From: Protula sp. h YS-2021
Taxonomy: Eukaryota > Annelida > Polychaeta > Sabellida > Serpulidae
NCBI GenBank assembly: GCA_949752745.1
Contig: OX457034.1
Span: forward strand, 30,113,544 to 30,177,543
Direction: 5' to 3'
Length of the DNA: 64,000 nucleotides
Shown here: positions 36,001 through 51,000 of the stretch, piece by piece
Position numbering within the stretch: position 1 is the stretch's first letter
How the letters are laid out: every line of letters starts with the position of its first letter
Position numbers and translations under genes: made by a program
The notes under the pieces: generated by a model
Told to the model about the DNA's origin: nothing
Seen by the model: the letters and a program-made list of their open reading frames with translations, nothing else
Database searches by the model: none

Positions 36001-39000
36001 AATGGTTTTAAGAACAGCGAGATAGTTTTTTTATAAATAGATTTGTCTATTTCTTAGTGATTGGATGAATGATCAGATCAGTCCTGGAAAAAACTTCACA
36101 ATAACTATGTAACTGTTTGATATATTTTTTTAAAGTAAACCTTTGTAACCATATACATCCTTCATGTTACCAGTTACCAATACAAATATATGTAATGTAA
36201 GAAGCTACTAAATTTCAACTTACAATTTAGATGTTTTCAGCATTTTATTTACAGTAGACTTTGTAAACCTAAATAATTAAAATGTACTTCTATTTCCAGC
36301 CGAGTGTGAGATGTGAGAAATAATTCTGGGGTTACGGTATATACCGCCAACAACTGGAAAAATAAAAATAAATCAAGGGGTAATGTCATTGAATGTGTGA
36401 TTTGTTTTAAGAACTACAAAAAGATGTATGTATTCCATAGGTAAAAATTGTAATTTATTTCTGCATACAAACAATATGTATTTGCACCAATTATCAACTC
36501 TAAAGAAATCAGGTATTACACATATACCACCGACAAAAATGAAAATCCTGTGACTTTCTCAGTGAATTTGTGATATGGTTCAAGAGCTAGAAAGGAATGT
36601 ATGTATACCTTTAGTAAAATTTGAACTTTATTTCTGGATACAAGCAATCGGTAGCTGCAACAAGTATCAACAGAAACAAATCACCAGAAAACATTGATGT
36701 AAAAATTCAAAGGTCCAGTACATAATACGGCATATCCTCGTCTCGGACATTTGTCGTTGTCATGTATCTGCGCCGTATGTCGAATTATGCTGACACAGTT
36801 GACGCCCCACTCTAGCGCTATTACTCTTATATTTATGACTTCCTTAAAATCTAAGCGGTTATTGTTGCAAGATCAAAGATTTCAATTTAGTTCGTTCGTT
36901 GCATAGACTGCACATCCTAGCTTTTATTTTAGTGTTAATGCATGTTTAACTGGCCAGTCGTTAACTGGTCAACCGTCAATGATGGATAATGGATTTACAG
37001 ACATGTCTTGTTATATTTTCCATGTTGATCAAACCAACACAGGTTAAACAAGACCCAAACAGTCTGAGAAATCTGATAGATTCACAGCAGGTTATATACA
37101 AATAGTGAAAATGGTTAATTTGGTGGATACGTTAAATTTTGAAAGTGGAATATCTTTAAAAGTATTGGTGATAGAGAGACGGGGATTTGACGAGGTGATA
37201 TGGCGAATATGAATTATGTATGATCCAGTAGTGTTTTTAGGCCATTCTGAGCCCTTTAAATTGCACTTTTACAAAGGCAAAATTTTCTACAGGCGAGTGT
37301 TAAATGAATGGTTTTAAGAACAGCGAGATAGTTTTTTTATAAATAGATTTGTCTATTTCTTAGTGATTGGATGAATGATCAGATCAGTCCTGGAAAAAAC
37401 TTCACAATAACTATGTAACTGTTCGATATATTTTTTTAAAGTAAACCTTTGTAACCATATACATCCTTCATGTTACCAGTTACCAATACAAATATATGTA
37501 ATGTAAGAAGCTACTAAATTTCAACTTACAATTTAGATGTTTTCAGCATTTTATTTACAGTAGACTTTGTAAACCTAAATAATTAAAATGTACTTCTATT
37601 TCCAGCCGAGTGTGAGATGTGAGAAATAATTCTGGGGTTACGGTATATACCGCCAACAACTGGAAAAATAAAAATAAATCAAGGGGTAATGTCATTGAAT
37701 GTGTGATTTGTTTTAAGAACTACAAAAAGATGTATGTATTCCATAGGTAAAAATTGTAATTTATTTCTGCATACAAACAATATGTATTTGCACCAATTAT
37801 CAACTCTAAAGAAATCAGGTATTACACATATACCACCGACAAAAATGAAAATCCTGTGACTTTCTCAGTGAATTTGTGATATGGTTCAAGAGCTAGAAAG
37901 GAATGTATGTATACCTTTAGTAAAATTTGAACTTTATTTCTGGATACAAGCAATCGGTAGCTGCAACAAGTATCAACAGAAACAAATCACCAGAAAACAT
38001 TGATGTAAAAATTCAAAGGTCCAGTACATAATACGGCATATCCTCGTCTCGGACATTTGTCGTTGTCATGTATCTGCGCCGTATGTCGAATTATGCTGAC
38101 ACAGTTGACGCCCCACTCTAGCGCTATTACTCTTATATTTATGACTTCCTTAAAATCTAAGCGGTTATTGTTGCAAGATCAAAGATTTCAATTTAGTTCG
38201 TTCGTTGCATAGACTGCACATCCTAGCTTTTATTTTAGTGTTAATGCATGTTTAACTGGCCAGTCGTTAACTGGTCAACCGTCAATGATGGATAATGGAT
38301 TTACAGACATGTCTTGTTATATTTTCCATGTTGATCAAACCAACACAGGTTAAACAAGACCCAAACAGTCTGAGAAATCTGATAGATTCACAGCAGGTTA
38401 TATACAAATAGTGAAAATGGTTAATTTGGTGGATACGTTAAATTTTGAAAGTGGAATATCTTTAAAAGTATTGGTGATAGAGAGACGGGGATTTGACGAG
38501 GTGATATGGCGAATATGAATTATGTATGATCCAGTAGTGTTTTTAGGCCATTCTGAGCCCTTTAAATTGCACTTTTACAAAGGCAAAGTTTTCTACAGGC
38601 GAGTGTTAAATGAATGGTTTTAAGAACAGCGAGATAGTTTTTTTATAAATAGATTTGTCTATTTCTTAGTGATTGGATGAATGATCAGATCAGTCCTGGA
38701 AAAAACTTCACAATAACTATGTAACTGTTTGATATATTTTTTTAAAGTAAACCTTTGTAACCATATACATCCTTCATGTTACCAGTTACCAATACAAATA
38801 TATGTAATGTAAGAAGCTACTAAATTTCAACTTACAATTTAGATGTTTTCAGCATTTTATTTACAGTAGACTTTGTAAACCTAAATAATTAAAATGTACT
38901 TCTATTTCCAGCCGAGTGTGAGATGTGAGAAATAATTCTGGGGTTACGGTATATACCGCCAACAACTGGAAAAATAAAAATAAATCAAGGGGTAATGTCA

Positions 39001-42000
39001 TTGAATGTGTGATTTGTTTTAAGAACTACAAAAAGATGTATGTATTCCATAGGTAAAAATTGTAATTTATTTCTGCATACAAACAATATGTATTTGCACC
39101 AATTATCAACTCTAAAGAAATCAGGTATTACACATATACCACCGACAAAAATGAAAATCCTGTGACTTTCTCAGTGAATTTGTGATATGGTTCAAGAGTT
39201 AGAAAGGAATGTATGTATACCTTTAGTAAAATTTGAACTTTATTTCTGGATACAAGCAATCGGTAGCTGCAACAAGTATCAACAGAAACAAATCACCAGA
39301 AAACATTGATGTAAAAATTCAAAGGTCCAGTACATAATACGGCATATCCTCGTCTCGGACATTTGTCGTTGTCATGTATCTGCGCCGTATGTCGAATTAT
39401 GCTGACACAGTTGACGCCCCACTCTAGCGCTATTACTCTTATATGTATGACTTCCTTAAAATCTAAGCGGTTATTGTTGCAAGATCAAAGATTTCAATTT
39501 AGTTCGTTCGTTGCATAGACTGCACATCCTAGCTTTTATTTTAGTGTTAATGCATGTTTAACTGGCCAGTCGTTAACTGGTCAACCGTCAATGATGGATA
39601 ATGGATTTACAGACATGTCTTGTTATATTTTCCATGTTGATCAAACCAACACAGGTTAAACAAGACCCAAACAGTCTGAGAAATCTGATAGATTCACAGC
39701 AGGTTATATACAAATAGTGAAAATGGTTAATTTGGTGGATACGTTAAATTTTGAAAGTGGAATATCTTTAAAAGTATTGGTGATAGAGAGACGGGGATTT
39801 GACGAGGTGATATGGCGAATATGAATTATGTATGATCCAGTAGTGTTTTTAGGCCATTCTGAGCCCTTTAAATTGCACTTTTACAAAGGCAAAGTTTTCT
39901 ACAGGCGAGTGTTAAATGAATGGTTTTAAGAACAGCGAGATAGTTTTTTTATAAATAGATTTGTCTATTTCTTAGTGATTGGATGAATGATCAGATCAGT
40001 CCTGGAAAAAACTTCACAATAACTATGTAACTGTTTGATATATTTTTTTAAAGTAAACCTTTGTAACCATATACATCCTTCATGTTACCAGTTACCAATA
40101 CAAATATATGTAATGTAAGAAGCTACTAAATTTCAACTTACAATTTAGATGTTTTCAGCATTTTATTTACAGTAGACTTTGTAAACCTAAATAATTAAAA
40201 TGTACTTCTATTTCCAGCCGAGTGTGAGATGTGAGAAATAATTCTGGGGTTACGGTATATACCGCCAACAACTGGAAAAATAAAAATAAATCAAGGGGTA
40301 ATGTCATTGAATGTGTGATTTGTTTTAAGAACTACAAAAAGATGTATGTATTCCATAGGTAAAAATTGTAATTTATTTCTGCATACAAACAATATGTATT
40401 TGCACCAATTATCAACTCTAAAGAAATCAGGTATTACACATATACCACCGACAAAAATGAAAATCCTGTGACTTTCTCAGTGAATTTGTGATATGGTTCA
40501 AGAGCTAGAAAGGAATGTATGTATACCTTTAGTAAAATTTGAACTTTATTTCTGGATACAAGCAATCGGTAGCTGCAACAAGTATCAACAGAAACAAATC
40601 ACCAGAAAACATTGATGTAAAAATTCAAAGGTCCAGTACATAATACGGCATATCCTCGTCTCGGACATTTGTCGTTGTCATGTATCTGCGCCGTATGTCG
40701 AATTATGCTGACACAGTTGACGCCCCACTCTAGCGCTATTACTCTTATATTTATGACTTCCTTAAAATCTAAGCGGTTATTGTTGCAAGATCAAAGATTT
40801 CAATTTAGTTCGTTCGTTGCATAGACTGCACATCCTAGCTTTTATTTTAGTGTTAATGCATGTTTAACTGGCCAGTCGTTAACTGGTCAACCGTCAATGA
40901 TGGATAATGGATTTACAGACATGTCTTGTTATATTTTCCATGTTGATCAAACCAACACAGGTTAAACAAGACCCAAACAGTCTGAGAAATCTGATAGATT
41001 CACAGCAGGTTATATACAAATAGTGAAAATGGTTAATTTGGTGGATACGTTAAATTTTGAAAGTGGAATATCTTTAAAAGTATTGGTGATAGAGAGACGG
41101 GGATTTGACGAGGTGATATGGCGAATATGAATTATGTATGATCCAGTAGTGTTTTTAGGCCATTCTGAGCCCTTTAAATTGCACTTTTACAAAGGCAAAG
41201 TTTTCTACAGGCGAGTGTTAAATGAATGGTTTTAAGAACAGCGAGATAGTTTTTTTATAAATAGATTTGTCTATTTCTTAGTGATTGGATGAATGATCAG
41301 ATCAGTCCTGGAAAAAACTTCACAATAACTATGTAACTGTTTGATATATTTTTTTAAAGTAAACCTTTGTAACCATATACATCCTTCATGTTACCAGTTA
41401 CCAATACAAATATATGTAATGTAAGAAGCTACTAAATTTCAACTTACAATTTAGATGTTTTCAGCATTTTATTTACAGTAGACTTTGTAAACCTAAATAA
41501 TTAAAATGTACTTCTATTTCCAGCCGAGTGTGAGATGTGAGAAATAATTCTGGGGTTACGGTATATACCGCCAACAACTGGAAAAATAAAAATAAATCAA
41601 GGGGTAATGTCATTGAATGTGTGATTTGTTTTAAGAACTACAAAAAGATGTATGTATTCCATAGGTAAAAATTGTAATTTATTTCTGCATACAAACAATA
41701 TGTATTTGCACCAATTATCAACTCTAAAGAAATCAGGTATTACACATATACCACCGACAAAAATGAAAATCCTGTGACTTTCTCAGTGAATTTGTGATAT
41801 GGTTCAAGAGCTAGAAAGGAATGTATGTATACCTTTAGTAAAATTTGAACTTTATTTCTGGATACAAGCAATCGGTAGCTGCAACAAGTATCAACAGAAA
41901 CAAATCACCAGAAAACATTGATGTAAAAATTCAAAGGTCCAGTACATAATACGGCATATCCTCGTCTCGGACATTTGTCGTTGTCATGTATCTGCGCCGT

Positions 42001-45000
42001 ATGTCGAATTATGCTGACACAGTTGACGCCCCACTCTAGCGCTATTACTCTTATATTTATGACTTCCTTAAAATCTAAGCGGTTATTGTTGCAAGATCAA
42101 AGATTTCAATTTAGTTCGTTCGTTGCATAGACTGCACATCCTAGCTTTTATTTTAGTGTTAATGCATGTTTAACTGGCCAGTCGTTAACTGGTCAACCGT
42201 CAATGATGGATAATGGATTTACAGACATGTCTTGTTATATTTTCCATGTTGATCAAACCAACACAGGTTAAACAAGACCCAAACAGTCTGAGAAATCTGA
42301 TAGATTCACAGCAGGTTATATACAAATAGTGAAAATGGTTAATTTGGTGGATACGTTAAATTTTGAAAGTGGAATATCTTTAAAAGTATTGGTGATAGAG
42401 AGACGGGGATTTGACGAGGTGATATGGCGAATATGAATTATGTATGATCCAGTAGTGTTTTTAGGCCATTCTGAGCCCTTTAAATTGCACTTTTACAAAG
42501 GCAAAGTTTTCTACAGGCGAGTGTTAAATGAATGGTTTTAAGAACAGCGAGATAGTTTTTTTATAAATAGATTTGTCTATTTCTTAGTGATTGGATGAAT
42601 GATCAGATCAGTCCTGGAAAAAACTTCACAATAACTATGTAACTGTTTGATATATTTTTTTAAAGTAAACCTTTGTAACCATATACATCCTTCATGTTAC
42701 CAGTTACCAATACAAATATATGTAATGTAAGAAGCTACTAAATTTCAACTTACAATTTAGATGTTTTCAGCATTTTATTTACAGTAGACTTTGTAAACCT
42801 AAATAATTAAAATGTACTTCTATTTCCAGCCGAGTGTGAGATGTGAGAAATAATTCTGGGGTTACGGTATATACCGCCAACAACTGGAAAAATAAAAATA
42901 AATCAAGGGGTAATGTCATTGAATGTGTGATTTGTTTTAAGAACTACAAAAAGATGTATGTATTCCATAGGTAAAAATTGTAATTTATTTCTGCATACAA
43001 ACAATATGTATTTGCACCAATTATCAACTCTAAAGAAATCAGGTATTACACATATACCACCGACAAAAATGAAAATCCTGTGACTTTCTCAGTGAATTTG
43101 TGATATGGTTCAAGAGCTAGAAAGGAATGTATGTATACCTTTAGTAAAATTTGAACTTTATTTCTGGATACAAGCAATCGGTAGCTGCAACAAGTATCAA
43201 CAGAAACAAATCACCAGAAAACATTGATGTAAAAATTCAAAGGTCCAGTACATAATACGGCATATCCTCGTCTCGGACATTTGTCGTTGTCATGTATCTG
43301 CGCCGTATGTCGAATTATGCTGACACAGTTGACGCCCCACTCTAGCGCTATTACTCTTATATTTATGACTTCCTTAAAATCTAAGCGGTTATTGTTGCAA
43401 GATCAAAGATTTCAATTTAGTTCGTTCGTTGCATAGACTGCACATCCTAGCTTTTATTTTAGTGTTAATGCATGTTTAACTGGCCAGTCGTTAACTGGTC
43501 AACCGTCAATGATGGATAATGGATTTACAGACATGTCTTGTTATATTTTCCATGTTGATCAAACCAACACAGGTTAAACAAGACCCAAACAGTCTGAGAA
43601 ATCTGATAGATTCACAGCAGGTTATATACAAATAGTGAAAATGGTTAATTTGGTGGATACGTTAAATTTTGAAAGTGGAATATCTTTAAAAGTATTGGTG
43701 ATAGAGAGACGGGGATTTGACGAGGTGATATGGCGAATATGAATTATGTATGATCCAGTAGTGTTTTTAGGCCATTCTGAGCCCTTTAAATTGCACTTTT
43801 ACAAAGGCAAAGTTTTCTACAGGCGAGTGTTAAATGAATGGTTTTAAGAACAGCGAGATAGTTTTTTTATAAATAGATTTGTCTATTTCTTAGTGATTGG
43901 ATGAATGATCAGATCAGTCCTGGAAAAAACTTCACAATAACTATGTAACTGTTTGATATATTTTTTAAAGTAAACCTTTGTAACCATATACATCCTTCAT
44001 GTTACCAGTTACCAATACAAATATATGTAATGTAAGAAGCTACTAAATTTCAACTTACAATTTAGATGTTTTCAGCATTTTATTTACAGTAGACTTTGTA
44101 AACCTAAATAATTAAAATGTACTTCTATTTCCAGCCGAGTGTGAGATGTGAGAAATAATTCTGGGGTTACGGTATATACCGCCAACAACTGGAAAAATAA
44201 AAATAAATCAAGGGGTAATGTCATTGAATGTGTGATTTGTTTTAAGAACTACAAAAAGATGTATGTATTCCATAGGTAAAAATTGTAATTTATTTCTGCA
44301 TACAAACAATATGTATTTGCACCAATTATCAACTCTAAAGAAATCAGGTATTACACATATACCACCGACAAAAATGAAAATCCTGTGACTTTCTCAGTGA
44401 ATTTGTGATATGGTTCAAGAGCTAGAAAGGAATGTATGTATACCTTTAGTAAAATTTGAACTTTATTTCTGGATACAAGCAATCGGTAGCTGCAACAAGT
44501 ATCAACAGAAACAAATCACCAGAAAACATTGATGTAAAAATTCAAAGGTCCAGTACATAATACGGCATATCCTCGTCTCGGACATTTGTCGTTGTCATGT
44601 ATCTGCGCCGTATGTCGAATTATGCTGACACAGTTGACGCCCCACTCTAGCGCTATTACTCTTATATTTATGACTTCCTTAAAATCTAAGCGGTTATTGT
44701 TGCAAGATCAAAGATTTCAATTTAGTTCGTTCGTTGCATAGACTGCACATCCTAGCTTTTATTTTAGTGTTAATGCATGTTTAACTGGCCAGTCGTTAAC
44801 TGGTCAACCGTCAATGATGGATAATGGATTTACAGACATGTCTTGTTATATTTTCCATGTTGATCAAACCAACACAGGTTAAACAAGACCCAAACAGTCT
44901 GAGAAATCTGATAGATTCACAGCAGGTTATATACAAATAGTGAAAATGGTTAATTTGGTGGATACGTTAAATTTTGAAAGTGGAATATCTTTAAAAGTAT

Positions 45001-48000
45001 TGGTGATAGAGAGACGGGGATTTGACGAGGTGATATGGCGAATATGAATTATGTATGATCCAGTAGTGTTTTTAGGCCATTCTGAGCCCTTTAAATTGCA
45101 CTTTTACAAAGGCAAAGTTTTCTACAGGCGAGTGTTAAATGAATGGTTTTAAGAACAGCGAGATAGTTTTTTTATAAATAGATTTGTCTATTTCTTAGTG
45201 ATTGGATGAATGATCAGATCAGTCCTGGAAAAAACTTCACAATAACTATGTAACTGTTTGATATATTTTTTTAAAGTAAACCTTTGTAACCATATACATC
45301 CTTCATGTTACCAGTTACCAATACAAATATATGTAATGTAAGAAGCTACTAAATTTCAACTTACAATTTAAATGTTTTCAGCATTTTATTTACAGTAGAC
45401 TTTGTAAACCTAAATAATTAAAACGTACTTCTATTTCCAGCCGAGTGTGAGATGTGAGAAATAATTCTGGGGTTACGGTATATACCGCCAACAACTGGAA
45501 AAATAAAAATAAATCAAGGGGTAATGTCATTGAATGTGTGATTTGTTTTAAGAACTACAAAAAGATGTATGTATTCCATAGGTAAAAATTGTAATTTATT
45601 TCTGCATACAAACAATATGTATTTGCACCAATTATCAACTCTAAAGAAATCAGGTATTACACATATACCACCGACAAAAATGAAAATCCTGTGACTTTCT
45701 CAGTGAATTTGTGATATGGTTCAAGAGCTAGAAAGGAATGTATGTATACCTTTAGTAAAATTTGAACTTTATTTCTGGATACAAGCAATCGGTAGCTGCA
45801 ACAAGTATCAACAGAAACAAATCACCAGAAAACATTGATGTAAAAATTCAAAGGTCCAGTACATAATACGGCATATCCTCGTCTCGGACATTTGTCGTTG
45901 TCATGTATCTGCGCCGTATGTCGAATTATGCTGACACAGTTGACGCCCCACTCTAGCGCTATTACTCTTATATTTATGACTTCCTTAAAATCTAAGCGGT
46001 TATTGTTGCAAGATCAAAGATTTCAATTTAGTTCGTTCGTTGCATAGACTGCACATCCTAGCTTTTATTTTAGTGTTAATGCATGTTTAACTGGCCAGTC
46101 GTTAACTGGTCAACCGTCAATGATGGATAATGGATTTACAGACATGTCTTGTTATATTTTCCATGTTGATCAAACCAACACAGGTTAAACAAGACCCAAA
46201 CAGTCTGAGAAATCTGATAGATTCACAGCAGGTTATATACAAATAGTGAAAATGGTTAATTTGGTGGATACGTTAAATTTTGAAAGTGGAATATCTTTAA
46301 AAGTATTGGTGATAGAGAGACGGGGATTTGACGAGGTGATATGGCGAATATGAATTATGTATGATCCAGTAGTGTTTTTAGGCCATTCTGAGCCCTTTAA
46401 ATTGCACTTTTACAAAGGCAAAGTTTTCTACAGGCGAGTGTTAAATGAATGGTTTTAAGAACAGCGAGATAGTTTTTTAATAAATAGATTTGTCTATTTC
46501 TTAGTGATTGGATGAATGATCAGATCAGTCCTGGAAAAAACTTCACAATAACTATGTAACTGTTTGATATATTTTTTTAAAGTAAACCTTTGTAACCATA
46601 TACATCCTTCATGTTACCAGTTACCAATACAAATATATGTAATGTAAGAAGCTACTAAATTTCAACTTACAATTTAAATGTTTTCAGCATTTTATTTACA
46701 GTAGACTTTGTAAACCTAAATAATTAAAACGTACTTCTATTTCCAGCCGAGTGTGAGATGTGAGAAATAATTCTGGGGTTACGGTATATACCGCCAACAA
46801 CTGGAAAAATAAAAATAAATCAAGGGGTAATGTCATTGAATGTGTGATTTGTTTTAAGAACTACAAAAAGATGTATGTATTCCATAGGTAAAAATTGTAA
46901 TTTATTTCTGCATACAAACAATATGTATTTGCACCAATTATCAACTCTAAAGAAATCAGGTATTACACATATACCACCGACAAAAATGAAAATCCTGTGA
47001 CTTTCTCAGTGAATTTGTGATATGGTTCAAGAGCTAGAAAGGAATGTATGTATACCTTTAGTAAAATTTGAACTTTATTTCTGGATACAAGCAATCGGTA
47101 GCTGCAACAAGTATCAACAGAAACAAATCACCAGAAAACATTGATGTAAAAATTCAAAGGTCCAGTACATAATACGGCATATCCTCGTCTCGGACATTTG
47201 TCGTTGTCATGTATCTGCGCCGTATGTCGAATTATGCTGACACAGTTGACGCCCCACTCTAGCGCTATTACTCTTATATTTATGACTTCCTTAAAATCTA
47301 AGCGGTTATTGTTGCAAGATCAAAGATTTCAATTTAGTTCGTTCGTTGCATAGACTGCACATCCTAGCTTTTATTTTAGTGTTAATGCATGTTTAACTGG
47401 CCAGTCGTTAACTGGTCAACCGTCAATGATGGATAATGGATTTACAGACATGTCTTGTTATATTTTCCATGTTGATCAAACCAACACAGGTTAAACAAGA
47501 CCCAAACAGTCTGAGAAATCTGATAGATTCACAGCAGGTTATATACAAATAGTGAAAATGGTTAATTTGGTGGATACGTTAAATTTTGAAAGTGGAATAT
47601 CTTTAAAAGTATTGGTGATAGAGAGACGGGGATTTGACGAGGTGATATGGCGAATATGAATTATGTATGATCCAGTAGTGTTTTTAGGCCATTCTGAGCC
47701 CTTTAAATTGCACTTTTACAAAGGCAAAGTTTTCTACAGGCGAGTGTTAAATGAATGGTTTTAAGAACAGCGAGATAGTTTTTTAATAAATAGATTTGTC
47801 TATTTCTTAGTGATTGGATGAATGATCAGATCAGTCCTGGAAAAAACTTCACAATAACTATGTAACTGTTTGATATATTTTTTTAAAGTAAACCTTTGTA
47901 ACCATATACATCCTTCATGTTACCAGTTACCAATACAAATATATGTAATGTAAGAAGCTACTAAATTTCAACTTACAATTTAGATGTTTTCAGCATTTTA

Positions 48001-51000
48001 TTTACAGTAGACTTTGTAAACCTAAATAATTAAAATGTACTTCTATTTCCAGCCGAGTGTGAGATGTGAGAAATAATTCTGGGGTTACGGTATATACCGC
48101 CAACAACTGGAAAAATAAAAATAAATCAAGGGGTAATGTCATTGAATGTGTGATTTGTTTTAAGAACTACAAAAAGATGTATGTATTCCATAGGTAAAAA
48201 TTGTAATTTATTTCTGCATACAAACAATATGTATTTGCACCAATTATCAACTCTAAAGAAATCAGGTATTACACATATACCACCGACAAAAATGAAAATC
48301 CTGTGACTTTCTCAGTGAATTTGTGATATGGTTCAAGAGCTAGAAAGGAATGTATGTATACCTTTAGTAAAATTTGAACTTTATTTCTGGATACAAGCAA
48401 TCGGTAGCTGCAACAAGTATCAACAGAAACAAATCACCAGAAAACATTGATGTAAAAATTCAAAGGTCCAGTACATAATACGGCATATCCTCGTCTCGGA
48501 CATTTGTCGTTGTCATGTATCTGCGCCGTATGTCGAATTATGCTGACACAGTTGACGCCCCACTCTAGCGCTATTACTCTTATATTTATGACTTCCTTAA
48601 AATCTAAGCGGTTATTGTTGCAAGATCAAAGATTTCAATTTAGTTCGTTCGTTGCATAGACTGCACATCCTAGCTTTTATTTTAGTGTTAATGCATGTTT
48701 AACTGGCCAGTCGTTAACTGGTCAACCGTCAATGATGGATAATGGATTTACAGACATGTCTTGTTATATTTTCCATGTTGATCAAACCAACACAGGTTAA
48801 ACAAGACCCAAACAGTCTGAGAAATCTGATAGATTCACAGCAGGTTATATACAAATAGTGAAAATGGTTAATTTGGTGGATACGTTAAATTTTGAAAGTG
48901 GAATATCTTTAAAAGTATTGGTGATAGAGAGACGGGGATTTGACGAGGTGATATGGCGAATATGAATTATGTATGATCCAGTAGTGTTTTTAGGCCATTC
49001 TGAGCCCTTTAAATTGCACTTTTACAAAGGCAAAGTTTTCTACAGGCGAGTGTTAAATGAATGGTTTTAAGAACAGCGAGATAGTTTTTTTATAAATAGA
49101 TTTGTCTATTTCTTAGTGATTGGATGAATGATCAGATCAGTCCTGGAAAAAACTTCACAATAACTATGTAACTGTTTGATATATTTTTTTAAAGTAAACC
49201 TTTGTAACCATATACATCCTTCATGTTACCAGTTACCAATACAAATATATGTAATGTAAGAAGCTACTAAATTTCAACTTACAATTTAAATGTTTTCAGC
49301 ATTTTATTTACAGTAGACTTTGTAAACCTAAATAATTAAAACGTACTTCTATTTCCAGCCGAGTGTGAGATGTGAGAAATAATTCTGGGGTTACGGTATA
49401 TACCGCCAACAACTGGAAAAATAAAAATAAATCAAGGGGTAATGTCATTGAATGTGTGATTTGTTTTAAGAACTACAAAAAGATGTATGTATTCCATAGG
49501 TAAAAATTGTAATTTATTTCTGCATACAAACAATATGTATTTGCACCAATTATCAACTCTAAAGAAATCAGGTATTACACATATACCACCGACAAAAATG
49601 AAAATCCTGTGACTTTCTCAGTGAATTTGTGATATGGTTCAAGAGTTAGAAAGGAATGTATGTATACCTTTAGTAAAATTTGAACTTTATTTCTGGATAC
49701 AAGCAATCGGTAGCTGCAACAAGTATCAACAGAAACAAATCACCAGAAAACATTGATGTAAAAATTCAAAGGTCCAGTACATAATACGGCATATCCTCGT
49801 CTCGGACATTTGTCGTTGTCATGTATCTGCGCCGTATGTCGAATTATGCTGACACAGTTGACGCCCCACTCTAGCGCTATTACTCTTATATTTATGACTT
49901 CCTTAAAATCTAAGCGGTTATTGTTGCAAGATCAAAGATTTCAATTTAGTTCGTTCGTTGCATAGACTGCACATCCTAGCTTTTATTTTAGTGTTAATGC
50001 ATGTTTAACTGGCCAGTCGTTAACTGGTCAACCGTCAATGATGGATAATGGATTTACAGACATGTCTTGTTATATTTTCCATGTTGATCAAACCAACACA
50101 GGTTAAACAAGACCCAAACAGTCTGAGAAATCTGATAGATTCACAGCAGGTTATATACAAATAGTGAAAATGGTTAATTTGGTGGATACGTTAAATTTTG
50201 AAAGTGGAATATCTTTAAAAGTATTGGTGATAGAGAGACGGGGATTTGACGAGGTGATATGGCGAATATGAATTATGTATGATCCAGTAGTGTTTTTAGG
50301 CCATTCTGAGCCCTTTAAATTGCACTTTTACAAAGGCAAAGTTTTCTACAGGCGAGTGTTAAATGAATGGTTTTAAGAACAGCGAGATAGTTTTTTTATA
50401 AATAGATTTGTCTATTTCTTAGTGATTGGATGAATGATCAGATCAGTCCTGGAAAAAACTTCACAATAACTATGTAACTGTTTGATATATTTTTTTAAAG
50501 TAAACCTTTGTAACCATATACATCCTTCATGTTACCAGTTACCAATACAAATATATGTAATGTAAGAAGCTACTAAATTTCAACTTACAATTTAGATGTT
50601 TTCAGCATTTTATTTACAGTAGACTTTGTAAACCTAAATAATTAAAATGTACTTCTATTTCCAGCCGAGTGTGAGATGTGAGAAATAATTCTGGGGTTAC
50701 GGTATATACCGCCAACAACTGGAAAAATAAAAATAAATCAAGGGGTAATGTCATTGAATGTGTGATTTGTTTTAAGAACTACAAAAAGATGTATGTATTC
50801 CATAGGTAAAATTTGTAATTTATTTCTGCATACAAACAATATGTATTTGCACCAATTATCAACTCTAAAGAAATCAGGTATTACACATATACCACCGACA
50901 AAAATGAAAATCCTGTGACTTTCTCAGTGAATTTGTGATATGGTTCAAGAGCTAGAAAGGAATGTATGTATACCTTTAGTAAAATTTGAACTTTATTTCT

